Source of the DNA: Anas platyrhynchos
Taxonomy: Eukaryota; Chordata; Aves; Anseriformes; Anatidae
Length of the DNA stretch: 64,000 nucleotides
Assembly (NCBI RefSeq): GCF_047663525.1
Contig: NC_092589.1
Location: 77,922,501 to 77,986,500 of the forward strand
Direction of reading: 5' to 3'
Shown here: one piece after another, positions 48,301 through 60,000 of the stretch
Layout: each line of letters starts with the position of its first letter
Position numbering within the stretch: the first letter of the stretch is position 1
Position numbers and translations under genes: made by a program
The notes under the pieces: model-generated
What the model saw: the letters and a program-made list of their open reading frames with translations, nothing else
Database searches by the model: none
Told to the model about the DNA's origin: nothing

Positions 48301-51300
48301 AGCTGCCCAGCTTTCACCAATAGGTGAAATTTAGAAACTTGATTTATGGCTTAATGGGTATAATTAATATAAAGCAAAGATTAAAAAATATGTGATTGTA
48401 CAGTACAAGTAATGGGTGTTAACTTGTCTGGAGAAACAGTTTGAATAATTTAAACTTAAGCAAAATAATGCAGAATATGTTGACTATCCAAATCTGAGTT
48501 ACACTTCAGCAAAAAGATATTTCTGTTTACAGTCATACATTTTCTTTCACATTTACTTATTGTTAAAAAAAGTAATAATAAAATCAACATTCTGATGTTT
48601 TTACCTGCAGGTTCTTCCCTTTACTGTCTGCATACTTAACTTGTGAGGTGTAGCACAAGTCATTTAAGCGTAGAGCATCAACAGCAAGGGTTGAATAGGT
48701 TGCTTTTTCACACTATGCAGATGTGGTTTTTAGTTTGTAACATTCTGACAGAATTACAGAAATAAAGTTGTAGTCCGTAATCTTTAATTTGGTAGGATTG
48801 TAGCACCATAAGAGAAATCAATCCTTTAAAATTTAAAACTAGTGACCATTTAAGATGAGAACAGTGCTGTTTTCTTGAGGGTTAGCTAGTCATTCTTGTA
48901 CAGTGTTGGAAAAAAAATGAATTTTTTTAAATAAAAAGGAGTGCTTGACAATTTAGTACCATTTCATAATATAGCACGATGAGAACTTAGTAAAAGAAAA
49001 GAAATCTATTAACCTTGCTTTCACTGTGAAGACCTTCAGCTGAAGTACCAGAGCTCTATTCAACAAAAAATGCTTGACCTTGGAATAAAAGTGCATATTC
49101 CTGGAACCTCATTTTTAATTACAAAAAACAAAAAACACTCACATTGAAAAGATGAGCAAAAATGCTTACTGCCACAGCTGAAAGAAAAATTGGATGTCAG
49201 TTACATTTTTGCTTACGTACCATCTGCACCCCCAGTCATATTTCAGTTTCAGCAAGGTAGGTATAGAAGACCAGGTACACTGCAAATGTTTGCAGTACTG
49301 GCAAAACAAATAAATACAGAACCAGTGTTAATTTTTTTGAATGTCTTTTGCCAGTGGGTGTGCCAGCACTGTTTGCTTTTACACCTGGTCTAGTGACTTC
49401 TTGTGATTAAGAAACTGAATCATTCTCTGTATAAAGGTAGGGCTGGGACATCTTAGTTGCATACCTGTACAGCTGCTGCTGTGCAACCATCATTTCCCTG
49501 CCTTCGGAGCCTATGAGACAAGACTACAGCCAAGCGAGAGGAGGTAGAAAAGCTTAAGAAAACATTGGTGTGATCTTGTTCTGCATCGCAAGCAGTGCTG
49601 TAGCAGAGGAGCAGCCTCTGACTACTGTGGGTATTGTGGGCAGGGGTTGCTAGCACTGGGGAGGAAAGGACAGTGGTGGGTGGCATGGCCGAGCACAAGG
49701 GCTGTGCTGAAGCACAAATGCAGTTGTTTGGGAGTGCAAGAAGTGAGCACTGGGGAGGGATGTTGTTGCAGACCAGAGGCAGGTGCTGGAAGGTGGTCAG
49801 AGGGGCATGGCCAGCCCTGTGGGGAGCTGGGAGATGGTCTTGGCAGGGAGCCTGTGGAGGAAGATAGCCTTTGCAAGAGAAAAGGAGGCTGCAGTGATCA
49901 AGGCACAGCGTGGGTGGGTTTTTTCCCACATAACTGGATGAGAAAGGACACCTCTACAGAAAAACTGCAGAAGGAACTTGACAGAAAAGTGTACTCTGAA
50001 TGTGAGCCCCCCCAAATTGTCAAATACGCTGTCCCAGTTATGAAGGGACGGGCCTGCGTGTGGCCAATGCCCACCCTGTCTGAGAAAGGCAAAGATGCCG
50101 AGGGGAACTGTGTTAACTCTGAAAGATGTAATAGTGAATTACAGACAGAAATTAAGCTATGAATTTAGTCAGTTCCTTGCTTTTCACCCACCTTGCTCCA
50201 GGGAACACTTAACAAGAGTTAACTAACAATGTTCCTTTATAACACCTACTGCTACGTGAGGCCGGGTGGCTGGAAGCACTTCTTTTCTCATAATGCTGTT
50301 CAGCCAGGAGTTGTAGGCCCTCATGGATAGCAGTAAATTATAAACATCTTGATAGTCCTTTTTGCTAAAATTCTTCTTGTATTTATACTGACTTAAAAGT
50401 CACTTTTAATATCCCAAAGCACTGCTGTGAAAATACCACAGGACTGCAGGATTCAGTTAGGAAGAGTCTGAAACAGTTCAGTGCAAATTCACTTTAAAAA
50501 ATTACGTATTACTCTTTGATTAATAACAGGCTGGTAGCCTTGGGTTAATCTTGCAGAAGGACCCTTCAGCCCCAAGCTGTAAAGTATTAGCTATCACAGG
50601 CATCACCAGCATCTTCTATTAAGACTGACCAACTCTTCACATGTCAACTAAACATTCAGCTTTAGGCCTGTCTGTCATCTATCCCCAATCTGGGGATGCT
50701 GAGCAGAGTTAAACACTGCTCTCCTTCCTCTGGCTCTGTATTTGTCCTTAAAAGTGTTTGCACAGGGTAAGCTAGAGAGCTGATAGTGGTTGTGATGGCA
50801 AAGTGCCACTTCTGTCAAGATTTTTTCACAGATACAAAAAAAAAAAGAAAAAAAAAAAGGTATATCATTTGAGATGAGCTTGTAAAAAGTATTGAAAAAT
50901 CTAAGGGACAGTAATTAAAACCTTTGTAATGAAAGGAGACACCTAGACTTCTGTAACAACACACAGGCATTTTCTTAATTTACTGCTACTTCTCAGTGTG
51001 CTAATTACTAATTTGTGACAGCCGTATGTCTGGTTCTCATGCTCTGCATTTTACAACTGCGTATTCACTCGGCTCTTATCACAAAACTGGATGCTTTTGC
51101 TTTGTTTTTCCTCTCTCAATAATTTATATGTAAGGCTCAGCAAATGGAGCCTTGCTACTTGTGTGAAGCTGCCATTTAACCATGAAGTGAAATGCTTTTA
51201 CCGGGTTTGCCCTGCAGATACAGTCCGCTGTGGCAGTGCTGTCCTTATTTGGTGGCTGTGCAAGGAGAGCCAGGTGGTGCTGCAAAGCGTAGCACAGTGA

Positions 51301-54300
51301 AGCGTGGACAGATCTAGGTTTGACATTTGTCATCCTGTACTGCTAAAGGGAAGAGAAAAATCTGCTTTTCCATATGCTTATGCTTTAATTTTTGCCTGCA
51401 GTTTTGTCCAGATGGCCTTGTGAACATTGTTTACTTTAAGATGCTGTCCCAGATGTTTTTGAATGCCGATGGATAAATGCAACAACTGTGGTATACTAAT
51501 ACACAAATTATTTACACAATTTTGCCCTTTTTTTTTTTTTTTAACTCTCTCTTCTCCCCAGCACTTCTCTGTATGGCACAAATTATATTACTAAATTTCT
51601 GAGAGTGAGCAGTGCCTTCAAGTTGCAGATATGTGGACCTGTCTTTCTCCTGATAAGATTCTTTTGTAGTTCTTTGTGGATGGAAGACTTTCAGATGCTG
51701 TAGTATATCCCTTGTAAGCACGTCGAGTAAAAAGTGTTAGTACACATAGCCTGTAAAACTGTGATTATTCTAGGGTGTGAGCAGCTCCCAAGCTATTTGT
51801 CATTTATTGCGTTCAAAATCTCTTTGCTTTTTCAAGGAGAATTTATTCTTTCTTTGCCCTTGTACTGTCTTCACTCTCCACACTAGTGGAATGGAGTGTA
51901 TTTTAAAGCTGCGTAAGCAGTATTACCAAGAACATTTAAAAATACTTTTAAACAGCAAAGCACCTCTTACTGCATTTTGACAAACTCAGATGCAATTTGG
52001 AAAAATAATTATGCCTTGATGGCACTATAGGGTGCAGACAAACTGCGTCAGAGGCTTGTTGCAGATAAAAAGATATTTTAATGACTTCTTTTTTATTTAA
52101 TTATTTTTTTCATCTTCTAAGTAAGAAACTATGCAGGAATGTACATAAAAGAACCTTTTGGCATGAGCCTTTCATTAATGTAAATAGGCTGGTTAGTTAT
52201 TTCTCAAGAACGCTTTAATGAGACTTCAATGTGAAACTCATTAGAACAAATATATGAATTCATATGTCAAAGCATAGATTGCAGCAGCACAATTCTTGGC
52301 ATCTATTAAGTCCATAACTCGTTTACATTGACATGCATTGTTAATCAATATTTAAGACACTGCAGATGTCAGTAATGTTCATATTTAGTCCTGCAACCAT
52401 GACAATATGAAAGTTGCTAGTAGAATTCCAGGCTAAATATTGTTATCTCAAGTCTTTCCATTACCTCTAGGCTACAAGTTAATGACTGTCTAACTTTGCT
52501 GCCTCCATCTATTTAAATAATAAGGGAAATAGGAAAACCCATGGATGTTATACTGGTAGCATATTCCACTGCAGTTTCACCAAATTTTTGTGGTTTAAAA
52601 TTAAAACAACATCGTTGTATGCATTTGGGTTGTGCTAGCAACCCCTCAGGCTGTGACAAAGGGAGGTAGGTGGAGGAGTAAATGTAGCATTTGGGAAAAC
52701 TGTTAACAGCTCCAGTTCAGTTACCTTGACCAAGCTGTACAAGACAGTTTGAACTAAGCACAATAATTTATACAGACTCACAGTATTCAATTGGTAAATT
52801 CTGGTTACCTCTCCTTAAATGTACCAAGGAGCAGCCTTTGTGTGGTGTCTCTAGTGTGTGTAATGACAGTATATATAAACTTCCTATTGTTAATAAACTG
52901 GCAGAATCTGTTTTACTTTATTTATTGCTTAGGTAGTTGAAGAAGTTTAAGTCTTATGGGACAATCTCATTGTTGTGGGAGGTATTTACTGGTTACACAT
53001 AGCTGGGGGGGAGGATTTTTTCCAGGGATTTAACTGCTGATGTCTCTTCTTTTTTTTAAAGACTATGCAGAGCAGCTTAGAGTACCATCAAGGTATCCTT
53101 AAGTACATGTCAAAAACTATAAATGTAATTCATGGAAGGACTGAATTGGTTAAACTATACAATTACCTAGTAACGTTAATCTATAGTTTAATTACAGGTT
53201 CATCAAAAATCATACGACTCCGTGAAGAAAACAGTGAAACAAGTGAAATACTGAAAGGCAAAAATTCTGGTAATGGTGCATCAGTTCCAGTTAAAGGAAT
53301 AAATAATTTAGGAAATACATGCTTTTTTAATGCTGTCATGCAGGTAAGATGGAAAGCTCATATAGTCTTCACTCTGTAGATTTCAGAAATAATTGATCTG
53401 TATAAACTGTAGCCTTCATAAAAGGTACTGAATGTTACCAGTTTTCATTCTGCTGTCTGGAGGTCCTTTTCACTTCTGGCTATCTAAGCACTATTTCCTT
53501 TTATAACAGAAAAGAGTTCCTGGATCAGTAGCATTTTTCAAAGTACTGAGACAAATGAAAATGTCAAGTATGTTACACACTGCATATGCGTGTGGGTTGT
53601 ACTCTAGCATATGGTTTTATTTGTAGTTCAGCATTAGGCAGTCATGAGTAATGCATGGTATTTACCATACTGGTGGGTGTGAAAAGTGGTACTTTATGCA
53701 TAATTTAAATTATCAAGCACCAATGTTGCCTGCACAGTGAGTTGTGATGATTTTAAGCCCCTACAGAGGATGCAGCTATAAAAGCACTTTTATTACTATA
53801 TATTTTTTTCTGACCAGATTAAGAGAATGAATTATACCAATGTACTTTTATTGATTTGAGCCTATAAATAATCCAACATCCTAAAAATAGCAGCAACCCT
53901 ACTGGATTTTATATTGGAACATTTTAATGTCTGCTGGTTGAGCAGAGACACCTGTAAATCTGCAGAAAGGAGTGAGCAAATGAGACAAAACTGCTACAAA
54001 GGTGTTCTAAACTGTCAGGCTTTACTTAGTGTTAAGGGTGGTGATTACAAAACTTAGCCACCAAATAGTACATTTGTAAGGAGTAGCATTACTACAGGTT
54101 GTTCTCTATGCATACTTGGAGCATTGTAGAAACTGAAGCGATCTGCAGCAAAAAGTAACTAAAAATAAAGGGGGAAAAAAAAGCTGAGATGTGTTGAGTT
54201 GGTTTTTCTCTTAAATTCAGAGAGGCGGTGCTTTAAAGCGTTGCAAAGCCCCTATGCTTCTTGGAGCACTATGAGGGAGGCTGCAGAGTTCAGAAGAAAG

Positions 54301-57021
54301 GAATGCTTTCTCATATTAATGTCCTCACCATCCAAAATAAATAAATAAATGAACTTTGTTGTACAACAAAAATAACAAGATTATTACCAGGAAGCTATTT
54401 CGGAATTACAAAAGCAGAAGTACATACAATTTTCAAAACAGCCTAAGATTAGTGATAGCTTTTACAAGGATGATGCCTGCTTTTTCTAGTGGTCTCACTT
54501 AAATTACCTCAGTTGTACATTATTGAATATGTCTGTTTTTGTCTACCCATAACTAAAGAAAACTGTATAGCTGAAAGATTAGTGTGAGTTTCTTGTTTGT
54601 TTTTGTTTTTTTCTTTAAGAACTTGGCACAGACTCACATACTAAATGAACTGATGTATGAGATGAAGGAAAAAGGAACAAAGTTAAAAATCTGTCACACT
54701 TCAGACTCCCAATTGGTAAGTGTGCAGTGACAAATACAAATTTGGGCAAATGGGAAGAAACAAGAGAATGGGAAATCACATCTCTGTTCAAAATACTCTT
54801 ATTCTCTCATTTGTTTTTATCTCTTTATAGTTTAGCCAGTTGATGATATCCATGAACACACTCCTATTACAAAGCTAATTATTCAGCCCTGAAGGAGGGG
54901 AAATAATCACTTCCTTTCACATTTTGTAGCAGTGAAGTAGCAAATAATACCTGACCTTAAGAAAGAGTGGCTTATTTTTGTTTCCCATTTCGTTTCTTCA
55001 GTATGCATACATAATACAGAGAACAGTATTTTTATCTCTGTAAAGTGTTTATGAAATATTTTATTCCAGTCTGTTCCAGCTCTTCATTGATGAGGCTTGT
55101 AAAATTTACTGCATGTTTCACAGCCAGAGGATTAAACCAAGAGAAACAAAATTCTATTGAAGACTAAATTTCTTGTCCTCAAGTTCATTTGAGGCATGTG
55201 GGAAAGAAACTAGTTGTTATTATCAAAATAATATGCTGCTATTCCCAGTCATTTCTTACAGCTTTGGGTTTTCACAATAAGTTGTTACCAAGTGGGGTAA
55301 AGATAATACCCCTTCCCTCTGCTAGCTAGTAAGGCAGTTTTCAGATGCTGGGTTTTTTGTTGGTTTGTTTGCTTTTTCTTCTTTTTCTGATGTTTCCTGT
55401 GACCTTTCTGGTGATGGTAAGGATTGAGAGGTGGGAGTCAGTTTCAGATACCTCTGACATTTCAAAGAATTCTGAATGTTGATGTTGGTGATGCTGAGCT
55501 TCTCCAGGCAAGGACAGTGTGAAATTCACTGTACTGTTATCTGTGTTACCTCTAATGGGAGTTCTGAACAGCAGCGTGTTTCACTAAGTTATTCCTGAGC
55601 CACAACTGAGGTCTGGAGCTTGTTTGTGCCTGGAGGCTCAGGAAGGCAGTGGTATGTTGGTTTATGCTCAATGTGAACCTTGCACAGCCGTAAGGTTGAA
55701 AGATTTGTTCTCTGTTTAATGACAATGCTTACGGTGTAAGATCTGTGGAGCGAAGAATGCATTTTCTGGTCTCTGTATGTCAACAGAGGATTAGAGGACT
55801 ACAGTAGCGTAACAGATAGTAATGGAGAAACTCCTAGCTTCATGCTTGGTAAAGGGTATTTTTCAAGGTTTGTTAGTGTATGTAACGTGAATACTTGATA
55901 TTTGTGTGTATCCACAAAGCTTACGTTTTGTTCAGTTTTTTGGACGAGGCAGTCTCTCTAGTTGTCTGGAAGCTGTTGTCTGTTTTTGTGAGACTCCGAC
56001 AAGCTAGGAAGTAAGCCCTGTGATGAGATATGAACCTGGCCGCATGTAAGGGAGAGCTGGTGATCTTGGAGCACAAGAAGCAGCTGAGGAGCATCTCCTG
56101 ATCTAAGTCTATGTCAGATGGCCACAGGCCAGGTCCCTGCAGCCCTGGGGCCTGGTGGTATGAGTCTCACACCAGGAGGGGCTGGGTGAGACATAGCATG
56201 GCTCCAGTTCTGCCTGCTCCCACCAAAATATCTGGCCTGTAGTGGTCTGCTGCTGGCCTCTGCTTGTGAACCACTGCCCCTGCCTTCCCAGCTCCTGCCT
56301 TCAGCAGGAGCAGAGGGTGCTGCTGTGGCCATCAGATGCGTGAGGATTTCAGGATACTGCTCTCGGCTCAATTCGCACAGGAGTAAACCAGATAAACCAA
56401 GAGGTGTATGATGCAAACTGCCACTTGGCATTTACATTCTGAAAAACAGAATAAGTAAGCTTTCATAAAATGTGTTACTAATTAGTTTCAGAGAAGAAAC
56501 AAGAGAAGGTTCCCTTATGGCTAGCTTTGGTGTCCCATAGCCTGGCAAAATAAAAGAACTCCCTGTTTAAAAACTCATCCATATTTCTTACCTTAAGCAT
56601 TATTGTATTACACTTTGTTCTAGTAATTGACATGCCTGTTTCCAAAATTATTGGTTAACCACCAGTTCACTGAGAATTTCTAGGTATTGTGGCTATTACT
56701 GTTTAATTAATAAGCTTGCTCGTTCATCATTTCAATCATGTAGGTGACATCAACCTTTTCTTTTTTTTTCTTTTTTAATATTCTGAGACTAAAAGTCACA
56801 TTGTTCTTTCTCATAAGTATGTTAATGTGAAACAAGACCTGTTTATCACTCATTTTGAAATCTGATGCACAATTTACCTTTGCTTTGAAGGATCCTTTGG
56901 TGGTAAACCTCTCTAGCCCTGGACCCTTGACTTCAGCGATGTTCTTGTTCCTTCACAGCATGAGGGAGGCTGGAAGAGGTCCTCTTTCTCCCAAAGTATT
57001 GTTCAGCCAGCTTTGTCAAAA
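39244..57021 (+). CDS. USP45: USP45 (ubiquitin-specific peptidase 45), 5' part
   Basis: USP45 is a cysteine deubiquitinase; it is known to act on ERCC1 in DNA repair. Seven coding exons in one frame give the first 282 residues, starting [20 protein letters not shown], where basic clusters resemble a nuclear signal, followed by acidic DEDSSDD. A zinc-finger UBP domain covers about residues 35-140, with Cys/His ligands such as C37, H39, C61, C64, C84, C87, C92, H104, H113, C126 and C129. The USP catalytic core begins at about 190 with [14 protein letters not shown]200 is the nucleophile. The His box, the rest of the catalytic domain and the insert lie beyond 64000: the exon ends in phase 2 at LCQK and I find no continuation in the last 7 kb. 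USP16 is the closest paralogue; the location next to TSTD3 and CCNC supports USP45. Confidence 0.95.
39540..39900 (+). mobile_element. Old diverged CR1 fragment
   Basis: Segments such as GCTGAGCAGGGAGCTTCTGA and GAATTGAATCTGGTAGGGAT followed by GTGAAGGG resemble the CR1 ORF2 part between endonuclease and reverse transcriptase. The frame is broken. It lies directly left of the younger CR1 and probably belongs with the fragment at 40950-41330. Confidence 0.65.
39936..40893 (+). mobile_element. CR1 LINE, 5'-truncated, with open reverse-transcriptase C terminus
   Basis: A single open frame runs from about 39944 to the stop at 40805-40807 (about 287 codons). It includes the polymerase motif FADDT at 40004-40018, [32 protein letters not shown] and [17 protein letters not shown]. 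The usual 3' UTR follows (GGTTGGACTCGATGATCTTG) and an ATTCTGTG tail ends near 40892. The endonuclease and the 5' half of the reverse transcriptase are missing, so it is not autonomous. A frame this intact points to a fairly young copy. It is sense with USP45 and lies in the intron between the first and second coding exons. Confidence 0.93.
40950..41330 (+). mobile_element. Old diverged CR1 fragment right of the young CR1
   Basis: Patches such as GAGCTGTTAAGCAAACTGG, GGTGCTTAGAGAGCTGGGTG, GACAAACTGGGGAGAGTGGC and GAATGGCCTGGACCTGCTGG recall CR1 reverse-transcriptase DNA in the right order but with an internal deletion and many substitutions. Confidence 0.65.
41714..41883 (+). CDS. USP45: USP45 exon with first zinc-finger ligands
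   Basis: The exon encodes [18 protein letters not shown] through [12 protein letters not shown] to [10 protein letters not shown]. The acceptor is CTGTAG and the donor is GTAAGT. Confidence 0.95.
43480..43583 (+). CDS. USP45: USP45 exon, middle of zinc finger
   Basis: The exon encodes [16 protein letters not shown] through [16 protein letters not shown]. The acceptor is TTTTTAG and the donor is GTAAGA. Confidence 0.95.
44347..44447 (+). CDS. USP45: USP45 exon, end of zinc finger
   Basis: The exon encodes [18 protein letters not shown] to [11 protein letters not shown]. The acceptor is GTTTAG and the donor is GTAAGT. Confidence 0.95.
44448..53197 (+). other. USP45: USP45 intron between zinc finger and Cys-box exons
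   Basis: This 8.7 kb intron is mostly AT-rich. Two GC-richer islands, 46040-46730 and 49440-50160, carry open frames on both strands with no recognisable protein and may be old unnamed repeats. TTTA microsatellite units lie near 46787-46808 and A-rich runs near 50838-50860. The part at 52100-52470 is AT-rich with homeodomain-like cores. Confidence 0.6.
53198..53343 (+). CDS. USP45: USP45 exon with catalytic Cys box
   Basis: The exon encodes [17 protein letters not shown] through [18 protein letters not shown]; the Cys in GNTCF is the catalytic residue. The acceptor is ATTACAG and the donor is GTAAGA. The upstream open sequence to 53065 in the same frame is intron, since the exon 5 phase joins cleanly at 53198. 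Confidence 0.94.
54620..54715 (+). CDS. USP45: USP45 exon after the Cys box
   Basis: Thirty-two codons in phase 0 encode [19 protein letters not shown] through ICHTSDSQL. The acceptor is CTTTAAG and the donor is GTAAGT. Confidence 0.94.
56891..57021 (+). CDS. USP45: USP45 last coding exon in the window
   Basis: The exon encodes [18 protein letters not shown] through [12 protein letters not shown] plus two bases. The acceptor is TTTGAAG and the donor is GTATGT. Confidence 0.94.
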
Positions 57022-60000
57022 GTATGTATTGTTAGCATCTTTTTTTTTCTTTTCAATGATATATTTCTAAATATGCCATATCTATTACAACACATGTATT
57101 TGTGTTGTAAAATTGCAGGGTTTCTTGTTGTACTCCAGGGTTGTACCTGTTTTTCATGAAATGTATGTGCTAGCCCATAACTGCTAACATGCAGTGGGCT
57201 TTCACTAGGGTTTAAGAGGGCAGAAGATGACATAAAATCAAAAGAAAAAATACCATAATCTTTCAGATTTAGTTGACAGCTGTATATTAGCTTAAAACTG
57301 TGCTAATACTGCAAGATTTGTGTTGTTTTTTTTTTTTTGAAAAAGAAGAGTAAGCTTTTAAACGGGAAAGCTCTGCTTTTGCAAAGAGCTTACAAGCCCT
57401 AAAGAAGCCCCCGTTTCTTGGTGTGGAAAATGTTTACAGTGGTGCTTTGTAGGTGTCTTCAATTATGATGCAAACAATCTTGCTTTTTAAAACACCTGTA
57501 GAATACCGATTTAAAAGTTGATACAAATATTTGATTATTGACCTTAAAAGTAAAAGAAGCTGTAGAAACAAAGTTAGGAGGATCTTACAGCTGAGTCTCA
57601 CATCTTAAAAGTTGTGGAAGTTAATCATGCATGTTAATTTATTTGCTATAATACTATTAAATGGAATTGTAAGTGTTCAGCAGCAAGAGAGTTAGGAAAG
57701 TTCCAATTTACTACTACGGAGTTCCAGGGTAACAACCTTGCTGTGCAAATATGGGTTTAATACAGAAGCTTTCAGACTAGAGCGAAGATCATTTAATTCT
57801 GATACAGGAACCAGTTACTATTTTTTCTTTATCCTCAAAATTCACTTCAGAAACTTAATATTTTTTCTATTACTTCCTTTTGACTCTTTTGAGCTGTAAA
57901 AGGACATGTGTGTAAAAAGTCCTTATAGTGATTCTGAATAGCAGTGTTCTCTGTTTAGTATCATCTACTTGAAAGAAAAACATACAGGGAAGTTAAAATA
58001 TGTTGTTTCGTCACTCCCCCTCCTGTTTCTAGGAGGAGTCAAAAAAGTGGTTATAAGAACAAAATCTTAGTAGAGAAATGGAAGGGAAATGATTAAATAG
58101 GAATAGTAGCTTTCCCTCTGTAAGTGTTAAGGGTGGAAGGGAAAGGATAGTATTGAACATGCTCTGAAGCCCACGTTAGCAAACTCATTGCAAAATAATC
58201 TCAATGCACTGCACTTCAGATGGCATTGGCACTTTTGAAATGAGAGCTGGTTTGTATTTGCCCGTTGTGTATGTGCGTGTGTGTAGTTGTGTAGTCATCA
58301 GGTGATGCAACAGTACTAAATCTCAGATACCTAGTTTTTGTTGTTGTATTGTCATCTTTAAGATAGGTGTATACTTTAGCTAACTGCTAAAAGTTCAACG
58401 TTTTTTAAGTGGGCAGCAGACTTCTGCTGTTCAGATCTGTATCTGTCAGCTTCTGCCATCTCTTACTTTCATCCATGCTTCTTAACTTTTGTTAGCCTTG
58501 CAGAACACACAAAACTGCAAGGTTTTTTTTTTTTCCTGACTTGGCTTATGTATCAACGATGAAATGTCAGCCAGAACCTGTTAGCAAGAAGTTAAGCAAT
58601 CAGGGACAGTAAGTGGCTGCACAGTTATGACAGAAAGTTTTGGTCTTTTGAGTCTTCTGTTGATGATGACATGGGCAAGAAAGGAGGAGAATTTCAGCAA
58701 ATTCAGCAGTCTGCAGTGGTAGAAGTAGGAGAAGGATGTAGTGGATGTGATAGTTGAAAGACATGAGCTAGGCAGTAAATCCTGTAAGATACATTTACAC
58801 ACGTTTTTGTTCTTTACTATGCTTACAGATCTACTGAAAATGTTAGTAAAATTAGTTTAAGAGGACCAAAAAAAAATAATCATTCAGGGTCTTGAACATG
58901 CTGCTTGGTTCTAATGGCAAAACTTAAGTGGGAAGGGTTAGTTGTACTTCGAAACACACTTAAGTCTATTATGATTTACCAAAGCCCATTACTGATCAGT
59001 TATTCCATGCAGGTTAATTTGCCTGCTGGGGTGTACATTGGAGCAGAGATGCCTGTTTTTTTCTGTTTGGAGGTTTGCTGACATTATTTCGATGCTGTGG
59101 CTAACTGACACTGACGTGCCTGTACAGAGTGCAAAAATACTCAAAGCTTTTATTGAAACTGCTGTACAGATGTGTTCTGAATTATTGATTTCTAGGCAGT
59201 ACTAGGTGAAATAATTTGAAGAGTTCGGTAACAAAAGCGATGAGTGTACCTTCTCTACCTGAGTGTACCTTCTTTCTAAAAAATGCCACAATTTGTATGT
59301 ATGCAGATCTAGGCAAAGAGATCATGTGTCTCATTTCAACTGCTAATGAAGGATGTTCTGTTCCATTAAATTGACATGAGATCTTTATTTTGTCAGTTCT
59401 ATTTCCAACAACATTCCGTTTTCAGGTAGAATGACCTGGCTCTCTACACTCTGTACATGCTTAAAACAGGAGGATGGGGATGGGTATTAACTTTTGAATA
59501 TTAGAACTGTAAAAGCTTCCAGGGAGGTAAAATTGCAAACATCTTTCCTAAAGAGATGAGAGGATGAAAGTGAAAAGAGAAGACAAGTCAGCTAACTCCA
59601 GGGGAGAAGGGCACAGGGAAGGACTTTTAACTCTATTGTTTAGTTTTATATATGGTACACAGAAGTTTGCTGAGTCCAGTTGCAGCTTGGTTTTTGTTTT
59701 TTGGTTTCTTCCTTCCCCATCACAGATCTCAAGATCTCACTGTCTGCATCCCACTACACAGTATGTGACTGTACCTTCCTTCAGTAAAGAATTTATGAAG
59801 CAGATAAGATAGATAGGATAGGATGTACTTGTCTGTGATAACAGGAGTCAGAGTCAATGACCGAGTCCTTCCAGCCCTGTATTTGCCTTTACCATGACGT
59901 TATTTTCAGTATTTGCTTGTAGTGTGCAAAATATGGACGCACACAAATTAGTCACAAGTATTTAGACTTAATGCTTGGTATCGCTACTTTCAAATCCTAT

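Noticed and set aside
53065-53197. In-frame sequence before the USP45 Cys-box exon that could extend it
   Set aside because: The acceptor ATTACAG at 53197 joins in phase with the previous exon and gives the expected family sequence; the upstream frame does not resemble USP45.
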